From NCBI GenBank assembly GCA_030612905.1, contig JAUWNA010000020.1:1-13185 (forward strand): a stretch of DNA of 13,185 nucleotides, written 5' to 3'. Shown in pieces: positions 1 through 6,516 of the stretch (the stretch's first letter is position 1; every line of letters begins with the position of its first letter). This DNA is from Promethearchaeota archaeon. GTDB lineage: Archaea; Asgardarchaeota; Lokiarchaeia; Sigyniarchaeales; SOKP01. A program made the translations under genes and the position numbers. The notes under the pieces are model-generated. The model made no database searches. It was not told the origin of the DNA and saw only the letters and a list, made by a program, of their open reading frames with translations.

Positions 1-2
1 AG

Positions 3-590
3 AGATTTCCTATTGAAGTATCTCGGTATTTCCGGGATTTTGAAGAATTTTCAGATTTGGAGAAGAAAGCTATCAGTTTAGCACGTGGGGATATATTAGA
101 TGTTGGTTGTGCTACGGGTTATCATGTGATGGCTCTAAAAATGCGTGGAAATGTGGATGCGATCGATGTTTCTGAACACATCATAAAAATTGCTAACGAG
201 CAAGGAATAGAAAACTGTTTTGTGGCAGACATCTTTAAGTACTACCCAAGTAAGAAATATGATACAATTACTTTATTTGAGAACAATATCGGTTTAGCTG
301 GGACGATCTCCAAAACTAAAAAATTTATAAAGATTCTAGCCAAGTTACTTAAAGAAGATGGGCAAATTCTTTGCGAAATAGTTAGAACTAGAACTGTAGA
401 TACTTGGTGTGTGTTAATTACGCCATTATGGAACGAAAAAAAAGGTAAGTCTTTTAAGTGGCTCCATTTTTCCCCTAATTTTCTATCAAAAATTTGCGCA
501 AAATATGATTTAAAACTAGAAGTGTTAGAAGAAAAAGAGATTTCGAGCAATATCTGGTGTTTAATTCGAATATCTCATAAAATAAATTAA
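3..590 (+). CDS. Class I SAM-dependent methyltransferase, 5' end cut by window edge
   Basis: The frame is open from base 3, so the gene starts outside the window. A TTG at 57 is the first possible start codon inside, but the upstream frame (reading RFPIEVSRYFRDFEEF) looks like real coding sequence. The visible part carries the Rossmann methyltransferase signature: ILDVGCATG (SAM-binding loop, motif I), then VDAIDVSE with the acidic residue that usually holds the SAM ribose, then a motif like YDTITLFENNIG in the motif IV position and a LLKEDGQIL post-motif strand. The protein therefore transfers a methyl group from SAM. The substrate cannot be read from the sequence; the FENNIG stretch with its NN may be part of the active site. 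It ends 57 bases from the convergent ThDP-enzyme gene. I am confident of the fold, not of the substrate. Confidence 0.85.
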   Translation, partial: RFPIEVSRYFRDFEEFSDLEKKAISLARGDILDVGCATGYHVMALKMRGNVDAIDVSEHIIKIANEQGIENCFVADIFKYYPSKKYDTITLFENNIGLAGTISKTKKFIKILAKLLKEDGQILCEIVRTRTVDTWCVLITPLWNEKKGKSFKWLHFSPNFLSKICAKYDLKLEVLEEKEISSNIWCLIRISHKIN

Positions 591-597
591 TTATAAA

Positions 598-646
598 GTT
601 AAAAAAATTAGTTAAAAAAAATTTATGATTTAATTATGTTTTTATT
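598..646. terminator. Probable bidirectional T-rich terminator between convergent genes
   Basis: The 56-base spacer between the methyltransferase and ThDP-enzyme stop codons is very AT-rich. Read on the minus strand, two runs of seven to nine T lie at about 602-622, created by a direct repeat of GTTAAAAAAA. Read on the plus strand there is a T run at 639-643. Archaeal RNA polymerase terminates at oligo-T runs without needing a hairpin, so this spacer could end both transcripts. This is inference from composition only. Confidence 0.45.
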
Positions 647-2380
647 CTATCCAAACAAACCTTTGCTCTTTTTATAGAGTCCTACTATTTTCATTGCGGA
701 TGGAGTTTCAAAGGCAATTTCCACATCGATAACAGCTGGTTTTTTAGAATCTATAGCTCGTTGTAAAGCTGGTTTAATATCCTCTGGCTTAAGAACTTTT
801 TCTCCATAGCAACCAAAACTCTTGGCGATTTCAGCGTATTCAATCGGCGGGAAATCAACATCGCAATATCGCTTGTTTAAATTCCCTTTTTGTCCGCTTT
901 TAATCATACCCCAACAGCCATTGTTAGCTATCACGATAATTATAGGTAAGTTTAATCTGGCTGCAGTTTCTAGTTCTTGTATATTGAACAAAAAACTGCC
1001 GTCTCCAGTTAAACAGACGACCATCTTATCCGGTTTAGCCATTTTAACCCCAATTGCGTAAGGTATGCCTACACCGAGATGCCCCATTGAAATTGGATAG
1101 AATGTAGATCGAGGACTACGATGTTTGTAGTTTATATATTTGTACGAAAATACTACGATGTCGCCACCGTCAAGAACAATCTGAGTATCAGGGGTGATGA
1201 AATCAAACAATTCATATACCAACCTTTCAGGCTTCATAGGTAATTTTGTAGATTTTAACATTTTTGGAATTAATAGAGCATCGTTTTTGCGTATTTCTTG
1301 TAAGTAATCGTTCCATTCGGACCACTCGGAAACTTTTTGTTTTGGAAGGCTCTTTTCCATTTCGTTTAACAATTGGTTAATGACAGCCTTACAATCTCCA
1401 ATAATACTTACTTTCGGAAATCTATTTTTTCCAATTTCATTTGGATCAATGTCAACTTGGATGATTTTTTGAGCTTGATTCCATATAGGAGGGGCACCGT
1501 AAAGAATTGAATAATCCCACTTACACCCCAGAGACAATATAACATCAGATTCAGATGCTGCAGTACGATAAGCGTTCGAAATTAAATAAGAATCCAAGAA
1601 AGTTTTATTATCATTTCCCATTGAGCCAATGCCGTTAATTGTTGTTCCAGTTGGAATCATATATGCTTGTGATAATTTTTTTAAATCTTCAGAGGCTTCG
1701 GAGGCAATTAACCCTCCACCAGCTATTATTAATGGTTTCTTGGCAGTTTTTAAAACTTCAACGGCTTTAATAATTACTTCAGGGTGCCCATAAGGTCTGT
1801 GAATTGGTCTATATTCTTTTGGTTCCCTAATATTTTTAACATCTTCTTCAGTAGCAGCTCTAACTAAAGCAGTTTCCCTAAGTTCAAGGAAAACAGGTCC
1901 TCGTCTTCCCGAAAGCGCAATTTTCATAGCTCTTTGGACGGCGTGAGGGATTTCGTTTGGTTCTTCTACTTGAATTTGTGCTTTAGTGATTGGCCTCATT
2001 AAAGCGAGCTGATCGATACCCCCTTGTAGTATACCTGTATCTTCAAACATACGCCCAATTTGCGCGCCGATTACTAACATTGGAATCGAGTCTGCGTTAG
2101 CTGCGGCCACAGCTGGAACTAAGTGAGTCACACCAGGCCCAAGAGTCCCCATACAGACGCCAATCTCCCCCGTTGCTCGTGCCCACACATCTGCCGCGTG
2201 CCCTCCGGCTTGTTCGTGACGCACCATAACTGTGTCTATACCTTCTTCGCGCCCCCATCGTTCTACCGCGTCATAAATTCTCAACAGTTCTCCGCCAACG
2301 ATACCGAAGATTTTGGTAACGCCTTCCTTTAATAAGCATTTAACCAGTAAATCTCCGCCATTTAATATTTGTTTTGACAT
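647..2380 (-). CDS. ThDP-dependent enzyme of the acetolactate synthase / 2-hydroxyacyl-CoA lyase superfamily
   Basis: This 577-residue protein has the usual length and three-part layout of the family: N-terminal pyrimidine-binding domain (about 5-175), central domain (about 200-335) and C-terminal ThDP-binding domain (about 375-565). The catalytic glutamate is E56 in VRHEQAG. The diphosphate/Mg motif is GDGS (459-462) closing with NN (486-487). The family joins or splits carbon-carbon bonds next to a carbonyl through a ThDP adduct. The central stretch ILYGAPPIWN...IIQVDIDPNEIGKNR resembles 2-hydroxyacyl-CoA lyase and oxalyl-CoA decarboxylase more than true acetolactate synthase, and no IlvN-type regulatory gene is adjacent. 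Acetolactate synthase, HACL-type lyase or a sulfonate-handling relative all remain possible. It begins at ATG 2380, 70 bases downstream of the VOC gene. Its 5' third is strikingly GC-rich for this window. Confidence 0.85.
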   Translation of the reverse strand: MSKQILNGGDLLVKCLLKEGVTKIFGIVGGELLRIYDAVERWGREEGIDTVMVRHEQAGGHAADVWARATGEIGVCMGTLGPGVTHLVPAVAAANADSIPMLVIGAQIGRMFEDTGILQGGIDQLALMRPITKAQIQVEEPNEIPHAVQRAMKIALSGRRGPVFLELRETALVRAATEEDVKNIREPKEYRPIHRPYGHPEVIIKAVEVLKTAKKPLIIAGGGLIASEASEDLKKLSQAYMIPTGTTINGIGSMGNDNKTFLDSYLISNAYRTAASESDVILSLGCKWDYSILYGAPPIWNQAQKIIQVDIDPNEIGKNRFPKVSIIGDCKAVINQLLNEMEKSLPKQKVSEWSEWNDYLQEIRKNDALLIPKMLKSTKLPMKPERLVYELFDFITPDTQIVLDGGDIVVFSYKYINYKHRSPRSTFYPISMGHLGVGIPYAIGVKMAKPDKMVVCLTGDGSFLFNIQELETAARLNLPIIIVIANNGCWGMIKSGQKGNLNKRYCDVDFPPIEYAEIAKSFGCYGEKVLKPEDIKPALQRAIDSKKPAVIDVEIAFETPSAMKIVGLYKKSKGLFG

Positions 2381-2416
2381 AAATAAACATTATTAAAAAT
2401 AAGAATTAAATATTGC

Positions 2417-2423
2417 TATATAT
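2417..2423 (-). promoter_or_regulatory. TATA-like box for the ThDP-enzyme gene
   Basis: On the minus strand the spacer contains ATATATA, about 37-43 bases before the ATG at 2380. Archaeal TATA boxes sit about 25 bases before the transcription start, which would leave a short leader of about 10-15 bases. No strong Shine-Dalgarno sequence is present in that leader. This suggests the gene can be transcribed independently of the upstream VOC gene. It is a sequence-pattern call in AT-rich DNA. Confidence 0.4.
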
Positions 2424-2425
2424 CA

Positions 2426-2439
2426 GATTAAACTTAATC
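2426..2439. promoter_or_regulatory. Perfect palindrome next to the TATA-like box (candidate operator)
   Basis: GATTAAACTTAATC is a perfect inverted repeat with 6-base arms GATTAA/TTAATC around a 2-base centre. On the minus strand it lies two bases upstream of the TATA-like box of the ThDP-enzyme gene, covering the place where TFB contacts DNA. A dimeric regulator bound here could block or help TBP/TFB. In AT-rich sequence such a repeat can arise by chance, so the role is inference. Confidence 0.3.
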
Positions 2440-2450
2440 GAACGAAAATT

Positions 2451-2894
2451 TCAAAAAGAGATTAATTCTAAATAGAAGCCAAGAGTTTTTTTGGTGTCTA
2501 AATAATCGAATTTCACTTTTCCAGCTTTTCCGGTTTGGATAACATCGATGTTATATTGGTTTTTAAAATATTCAATTAATTCATCCGCGTTCTTGGTGTA
2601 AGCGCCGAGGTGATGTAGCCCCTCGTTACCTTCTTTAATAAAGTCTAAATAAAGGTGGTCTCCGTTTGAATTTAAAACTTCTACGATTTCGAATTGCTTT
2701 CCTCCGAAGTTCTGCATCACCTTTTTCATTTGAAATGTAACTTCCTTTCCTTTATATATGACTGTAGAACTCTGTTCGACGATCCTTAGTTTATTTTTAA
2801 AATCCATGACGCCATCGTATATTTTAGCAGCGCTTTCGATATTTTTTACGACTATTCCAATCTGGTCAAACTTTTCAAGCTTTATTTCCGACAT
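2451..2894 (-). CDS. VOC-fold protein (glyoxalase / methylmalonyl-CoA epimerase-like)
   Basis: The 147-residue protein has the two beta-alpha-beta-beta-beta modules of the vicinal oxygen chelate fold: a first half beginning FDQIGIVVKNIESAAKIY and a second half beginning GLHHLGAYTKN and ending GFYLELISF. Length and layout match methylmalonyl-CoA epimerases and glyoxalase-I-like enzymes, which use a divalent metal to move protons next to a carbonyl. The likely metal ligands are Q11, a Glu in FEIVEV, a His of the GLHHLG motif and the Glu near the C-terminus. The first ligand is usually His; here it is Gln. The exact substrate is therefore uncertain, and a plain methylmalonyl-CoA epimerase label would be too strong. 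The ATG at 2894 follows a GTGAG Shine-Dalgarno-like element on the minus strand. The gene sits between the DUF39 and ThDP-enzyme genes, all on the same strand. Confidence 0.8.
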   Translation of the reverse strand: MSEIKLEKFDQIGIVVKNIESAAKIYDGVMDFKNKLRIVEQSSTVIYKGKEVTFQMKKVMQNFGGKQFEIVEVLNSNGDHLYLDFIKEGNEGLHHLGAYTKNADELIEYFKNQYNIDVIQTGKAGKVKFDYLDTKKTLGFYLELISF

Positions 2895-2955
2895 TTAATC
2901 TCACTTATTTTCAAACTTTTTTAATTAATCAATTTATTTATTTTATCTATTTTAT

Positions 2956-4254
2956 TTATTTAAGGCTTTCAGCAAAATCTAAAGTTCCAGTTGGTTTTTT
3001 GAGCAAGAATTCACCTTTGAGAATACTATGTTTTAGTTCTTCTGCTAGCTTAATTGCTCCGAATCGATCCGATTGTCTTAAAACGATTGGAATTTCGTTT
3101 CCTTCAAATTCAATCGATTTTAGGTCCAGCTTAAATGCGTCGGGACACAATCGAACGCAAGTACCGCAATTAAAGCATCGAGATCTATCAATTGCTGAGA
3201 TAACTCCGTCTTTTATAATGAACGCATTTGTCGGGCAGTAATCGATAGTTTTGCATTCTTCGCAATCTTTGCATGCCTTAGAATCGAACTTCATGAAGAA
3301 GTTGTTATCCCAAACATCAGCGTAGGTGATTTCTCCTACTTTTTCTCTTCCGACAAGGCTTAATATGGTTAAATTAACGTCTTTATCCGATTTTATTATG
3401 TTATCGAATATTTCTTCGTTGAGAATCGGGATTGGCAAGGCTATGCTACAGATAGGTTCTAGTCCATACGACGTTTTAAACGCCCCCATGTATTCTGGCT
3501 TCATTTGAATCATTGGAGCTATAGTCATCATATTTGGTTTTGCGACATAGTTACGGGTCCCAGGGCCAATAAGATAACCCATGCTACCGTTAACTAAGAG
3601 CGGCGAACCTACGCCGAAGGACTGAAATTTTGGGTCGTTTTGAAATGGATTTAAAGCCCCACACCCAGAAAAGGTAAGTTCTGTCTTGTTTGCTTCAAAA
3701 GGAAGGGAAGAAAATATGGTGTCAACTTTATACGATTCACAATTAAGCATTGCGTTGTAATTTTTTATAGCTTGCCTTGTGCCCATTAACTTTGCATATT
3801 GCATTTCCTCTAAAGTCATTTCTTTTTCGACTTTTTCTCCTTCGCTACTTTTTGCTACGATTTCTACAGCTTTCCCTTCGACGAGTTCTCTAAAAAGAGA
3901 GCCTCCACAGTAGCTATCTCTGTCTTGGCTTTGAGCAGTCCCATATACGATTAAATCAGCAATACCTAAATACTCGTTTGGACACGGTCCTGGAAAAGCG
4001 GGAATTCCATTTATAGAAATCTCAGTAAATTTTCTTAATGTTTTAGGTGCGACCAGCCTGAAAGAAAAAACCCCCATAATTCCGCTCATTAGACCCTTAG
4101 TGGCCGTAGTAATCACATCTACGTCTCCAAATTTAATACATTCGCCATTATCCAAGCGATTGATAAATTCCTGAACTGTGACAACGTTCGCAGTTCCAGT
4201 ACTAATTTTCCTCCTTATTTCAGAAAGCTTTCTTTTCTTAGGCAAGAGAACCAC
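2956..4254 (-). CDS. DUF39 homocysteine-biosynthesis-type protein with C-terminal 2x[4Fe-4S] ferredoxin domain
   Basis: Residues about 8-320 match the DUF39 family, known from methanogens to help form homocysteine from aspartate semialdehyde and sulfide. Visible family landmarks are SYCGGSLFRELVEGK (C116), the LVNGSMGYLIGPGTRN loop and the IPIVLRQSDRFGAIKLAEELK tail. A ferredoxin domain is inserted before that tail. It has C328, C331, C334 and C340 (third-to-fourth spacing longer than usual) and C360, C363, C366 and C370 in the standard CX2CX2CX3CP form, enough for two [4Fe-4S] clusters. Reducing power for sulfur transfer is the likely reason for the fusion. The start is GTG at 4254, giving the expected N-terminal helix KKRKLSEIRRKIS. 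An AGGAGG stretch inside the coding region (4210-4215) has no start codon behind it. As I recall the family, a conserved Cys near residue 55 is expected; here that place reads MSGIMG, without Cys. No enzyme of methionine synthesis is adjacent. Confidence 0.85.
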   Translation of the reverse strand: MVLLPKKRKLSEIRRKISTGTANVVTVQEFINRLDNGECIKFGDVDVITTATKGLMSGIMGVFSFRLVAPKTLRKFTEISINGIPAFPGPCPNEYLGIADLIVYGTAQSQDRDSYCGGSLFRELVEGKAVEIVAKSSEGEKVEKEMTLEEMQYAKLMGTRQAIKNYNAMLNCESYKVDTIFSSLPFEANKTELTFSGCGALNPFQNDPKFQSFGVGSPLLVNGSMGYLIGPGTRNYVAKPNMMTIAPMIQMKPEYMGAFKTSYGLEPICSIALPIPILNEEIFDNIIKSDKDVNLTILSLVGREKVGEITYADVWDNNFFMKFDSKACKDCEECKTIDYCPTNAFIIKDGVISAIDRSRCFNCGTCVRLCPDAFKLDLKSIEFEGNEIPIVLRQSDRFGAIKLAEELKHSILKGEFLLKKPTGTLDFAESLK

Positions 4255-4365
4255 TCATAATATAAAACGCTTTATCATGTAAAATATTTATCTTAATAAA
4301 ATTTTTTTTATTTAAAAAATACTTTAAATTCTTAAAATGGTACATTAAATTCGAAATCTAAAAAT

Positions 4366-4371
4366 AGAGGT
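4366..4371 (+). promoter_or_regulatory. Shine-Dalgarno site supporting the TTG start of rnp3
   Basis: AGAGGT lies ten bases before the TTG at 4382 and pairs with the conserved 3' end of archaeal 16S rRNA. It supports TTG 4382 as the start rather than a later codon. The 127-base divergent spacer holding it (4255-4381) is otherwise AT-rich; it must contain promoters for both rnp3 and the DUF39 gene, but no single box stands out. Confidence 0.5.
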
Positions 4372-4381
4372 CTAATTCTAA

Positions 4382-5107
4382 TTGTCTTACTTTGAATCTA
4401 GGTTAAAAATAAACATAGATGATTTCGCAGAGATTGAAAGAAAGTTAAAATTCTGTCAAGAATTACGGATAACCAATTTAATTTTAGAACCAAAAAGTGA
4501 CGTCCTAAAGCTCAATTCAGAGTTGAAGCACCGAATTAGTAAATTCTCGACTCTGAACCTATACTATCGGATTAATTTGAAGCCAAAAAGCCTAAACGAC
4601 CTGAAAAAACGAATACAACATTATAGGAATTTCTCGGATATTATTTCGGTGGAATCTATGGATAAAAACGTTCAAATTCAAGCTGCTAAAGATTCTCGTG
4701 TGGATATAATTTCGTTTTCAGACCAAAATATAATCAAGACAATTTCTCCAGGAATTATTTCCCTTACAAAACAAAATAGATCTTTCATAGAATTTTCGCT
4801 AGCACCAATAATGGCGAGAAACCAAGTAGTTCAATCGAGATACTTGAGACATTTATATCGTGCAATCCAATTAGCAGTGCAATTTAAAGTTAACTACATT
4901 ATAAGTGGAAATTTTGATGACCTCTTTAAACTAAGACATCCGAGGGCTTTAATTAGCGTTTGTCATACATTGTTGGGCATACCTTTAGTGAGCGCCAAGA
5001 AAGTTTTTTCTGAAAACGTGTTTACCTTAATAAATCGCGTACAGGCACGTCAAGACAAGAACATCATCGAATCCGGGGTAAAACTATTAAACAAAGGTGA
5101 TCTGTAA
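4382..5107 (+). CDS. rnp3: RNase P protein component 3 (Rpp30)
   Basis: This 241-residue protein matches the archaeal/eukaryotic Rpp30 family, a TIM-barrel-like protein that pairs with Pop5 and helps the RNase P RNA cleave the 5' leader from precursor tRNA. Family landmarks are DSRVDIISF (about 104-112), SFIEFSLAPIM (about 134-144) followed by a region rich in Arg and Tyr, NYIISGNFDD (about 171-180) and LRHPRALISVCHTLLGIP. The N-terminal strand YFESRLKIN takes the place of the YDLHVH-type opening common in other archaea, so the usual histidines are absent; the remote relationship to PHP-fold proteins is therefore hardly visible here. The start is TTG with a good Shine-Dalgarno sequence. Its stop overlaps the start of rnp2 by one base (TAATG), implying coupled translation and a balanced Rpp30:Pop5 ratio. 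Confidence 0.93.
   Translation: MSYFESRLKINIDDFAEIERKLKFCQELRITNLILEPKSDVLKLNSELKHRISKFSTLNLYYRINLKPKSLNDLKKRIQHYRNFSDIISVESMDKNVQIQAAKDSRVDIISFSDQNIIKTISPGIISLTKQNRSFIEFSLAPIMARNQVVQSRYLRHLYRAIQLAVQFKVNYIISGNFDDLFKLRHPRALISVCHTLLGIPLVSAKKVFSENVFTLINRVQARQDKNIIESGVKLLNKGDL
5095..5102 (+). promoter_or_regulatory. Strong Shine-Dalgarno site for rnp2
   Basis: AGGTGATC lies inside the last codons of rnp3, four bases before the rnp2 ATG. It is an exact complement of the 16S rRNA 3'-end sequence common in archaea (GATCACCT). It shows that this organism uses Shine-Dalgarno initiation for internal genes of operons and fixes the rnp2 start. Confidence 0.7.
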
Positions 5108-5448
5108 TGGTAAAAAAAGAAAGAAATAGGTACATTCTATTTAAAATTATTACGAAAGATAAGTCCGATTTGGCCCAAAAAGAAGTTTTAAACGCTATAT
5201 GGCAATCAATTTGGAAATATTTTGGATTGAGAGAAGCAAGTAAGGTAGGATTATGGCTGTTAGATATAGATTTCAAGGAAGGTTTCGGTGTCATTCGGTG
5301 TTCTCATAACACGAAGGAAATAGTCATTTCGGCAATAACTCTGATTACTGAAATATCAGGCAAAAAGGTAATTTTATCTCCAATTAAGACTTCCGGAACG
5401 ATTCGTAGCATAAAGACTTTAAAAAAATCAATAACAAATAAAGGATAA
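5107..5448 (+). CDS. rnp2: RNase P protein component 2 (Pop5)
   Basis: The 113-residue protein is a typical Pop5, the RRM-like partner of Rpp30 in archaeal RNase P; the heterodimer activates the catalytic domain of the RNase P RNA. Landmarks are RNRYILFKI at the N-terminus, EVLNAIWQSIWKYFG, ASKVGLWLLDID, the GFGVIRCSHNTKEIVISAITLI core and the closing SGTIRSIKTLKKS. Length is as expected. In many archaea the Rpp30 and Pop5 genes lie close together, often near proteasome, SBDS and exosome genes. Here the pair is adjacent and translationally coupled, but what follows is two unrecognised genes rather than that superoperon. The assignment is secure. Confidence 0.93.
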   Translation: MVKKERNRYILFKIITKDKSDLAQKEVLNAIWQSIWKYFGLREASKVGLWLLDIDFKEGFGVIRCSHNTKEIVISAITLITEISGKKVILSPIKTSGTIRSIKTLKKSITNKG

Positions 5449-5481
5449 ATTAATTAGGTATTACAATCATTAAAAAAGAAA

Positions 5482-5922
5482 ATGAAAAAAAAAAGCCTTA
5501 CAATTGCCCAAATCAAAGAAATTGACAAATCTTTCAACTTAAATTTGAATATTTCATTATTGCACATTAGAGAGAAACACAAATACAGTTATTTATTAAT
5601 TATCAAATCAGAAACTACCAGATTTGCAAAATTAACAATATATCCAATAAATAAAGAAAGAGTCCTAAAGGTTACAATAACGGGTTTAACCCCGATTGAT
5701 GAACATATAGAAAACTTCTCTATGAAACTTCACGAATACGAGATCATTCATTCTTCAGGGTTGGTTTTGGTGGAGGGAAAAATATTTTTTGAGTGCTACC
5801 TTAATCTTTCATTAGGTGACGAAAAATATAAAGATTTAAAAACGCTTTTGGATAAGAATAAAAATAAATTCAAAGATATTAAAATAGAAGAAATAAGTTT
5901 AGCTAAAAGTAAAGTGAACTAA
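5482..5922 (+). CDS. Hypothetical protein, 146 aa, downstream of the RNase P pair
   Basis: I do not recognise this family. The protein is small, charged and soluble, with no signal peptide or membrane segment. It opens with a helix-like LTIAQIKEIDKSF, followed by alternating strand-like segments (HKYSYLLIIK, FAKLTIYPI, VLKVTITGL, GLVLVEGKIFFECYL) and a Lys-rich helical end. That pattern suggests a compact mixed alpha/beta or beta-sandwich domain. It has one Cys and no cysteine pair, so a zinc ribbon is unlikely. The ATG lies 33 bases after rnp2 and just 4 bases separate its stop from the next gene, so it is probably in the same operon. No good Shine-Dalgarno site precedes it; an AT-rich TAAATTAATTA about 31 bases upstream could be a TATA box for a leaderless transcript. 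The link to RNase P is location only. Confidence 0.75.
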   Translation: MKKKSLTIAQIKEIDKSFNLNLNISLLHIREKHKYSYLLIIKSETTRFAKLTIYPINKERVLKVTITGLTPIDEHIENFSMKLHEYEIIHSSGLVLVEGKIFFECYLNLSLGDEKYKDLKTLLDKNKNKFKDIKIEEISLAKSKVN

Positions 5923-5926
5923 ATAA

Positions 5927-6376
5927 ATGAAAACATGGAAAGTTTTTCTGAAATTCTCTGATGGTACAGAAAAAGAGCTAGAATTATTCGATGCTAATGT
6001 ATATTTTAATGGGTACTTAAGATTAAAGAAGTCTTACTTTATACGTTTGGTAAAAGCAATAAAGATGACTAAAAAATATACTACTGGGCACGCGATTGAG
6101 AAAATCATTGGGCCTGATGCAAAAGAATGGACTTTAAACGCTTGGATGTTGCTTTTGATCAAAGATAACGAAAAAAAGAAGCCGTTTTGGCTTTTCATTA
6201 AAAGAGAGAAAGATTTATCTGGTCTACTAATTGCGATAGGCCCAAAAGCGTTCGCAGAATATAATAATAATAATATGCTTGAAGCGAAGCGCGATATAAA
6301 GCGCCTAATAAATTACATTATAGTATATTTAAATAAGTTTAATTGTAGCGTCCTACTTCCAAATTATCTCCCTTAA
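5927..6376 (+). CDS. Hypothetical protein, 149 aa, last gene of the RNase P cluster
   Basis: I do not recognise this family. The protein begins with strand-like segments (MKTWKVFLKFSDG, KELELFDANVYFNGYLRLK), has a central basic helix (SYFIRLVKAIKMTKKY) and an aromatic core (EWTLNAWMLLLIKD, KPFWLFIKRE, LLIAIGP), then an Asn run NNNN and a final amphipathic helix. It looks soluble and alpha/beta; no Cys pair, signal peptide or obvious catalytic motif is visible. It follows the 146-residue gene by 4 bases, with AGTGA (5913-5917) as a weak Shine-Dalgarno element, so the two are very probably co-transcribed. The high Trp/Lys content fits a nucleic-acid or protein-binding domain, but that is a guess. 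Confidence 0.75.
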   Translation: MKTWKVFLKFSDGTEKELELFDANVYFNGYLRLKKSYFIRLVKAIKMTKKYTTGHAIEKIIGPDAKEWTLNAWMLLLIKDNEKKKPFWLFIKREKDLSGLLIAIGPKAFAEYNNNNMLEAKRDIKRLINYIIVYLNKFNCSVLLPNYLP

Positions 6377-6516
6377 ATTTTGGTTTTACATCATTATTAT
6401 AGAGATGAGTTCTTTTATTAAATTATAATGAATTATAATATTTGATTAATATCGTTAATAATTAATTAAGTAAAGAAAAAATATTAAATTCAATTTTAAT
6501 TATCATTTTTAATTAA
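6377..6516. other. AT-rich intergenic spacer with a short tandem repeat
   Basis: This 140-base spacer is the longest gene-free stretch of the window. It contains two copies of AATTATAAT in tandem (6421-6439), a weak hairpin ATTAA-TATCG-TTAAT nearby, and a TTCTTTTATT T-rich run (about 6411-6420) that could end the RNase P transcript. An AATATTAAAT stretch near 6480-6490 is a possible TATA box for the next gene. I see no reading frame or RNA gene in it. Confidence 0.4.

Noticed and set aside
822..1061. Plus-strand reading frame inside the ThDP-enzyme gene
   Set aside because: It is antisense to the conserved GDGS-NN domain and has no family features, so it is a shadow frame.
2123..2332. Plus-strand Cys/His-rich frame that could look like a zinc-finger peptide
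   Set aside because: It lies antisense to the conserved catalytic-Glu region of the ThDP enzyme; the Cys/His content follows from the GC-rich codons of that gene.
2451..2894. Calling the VOC protein methylmalonyl-CoA epimerase outright
   Set aside because: The first metal ligand is Gln rather than His and no methylmalonyl-CoA mutase gene is nearby, so only the fold is safe.
2926..2960. Repeated TTTAT units after the DUF39 gene as a regulatory element
   Set aside because: Low-complexity AT sequence without clear symmetry; on the transcribed strand it is A-rich, so it is not a good terminator either.
4210..4215. AGGAGG on the minus strand as a ribosome binding site for a shorter DUF39 protein
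   Set aside because: It encodes the Arg-Arg in the expected N-terminal helix, and no ATG, GTG or TTG in frame follows at a useful distance.
6421..6439. Two tandem AATTATAAT units as the start of a repeat array
   Set aside because: Only two short AT-only copies with no spacers; this is expected by chance in such AT-rich DNA and is not a CRISPR array.
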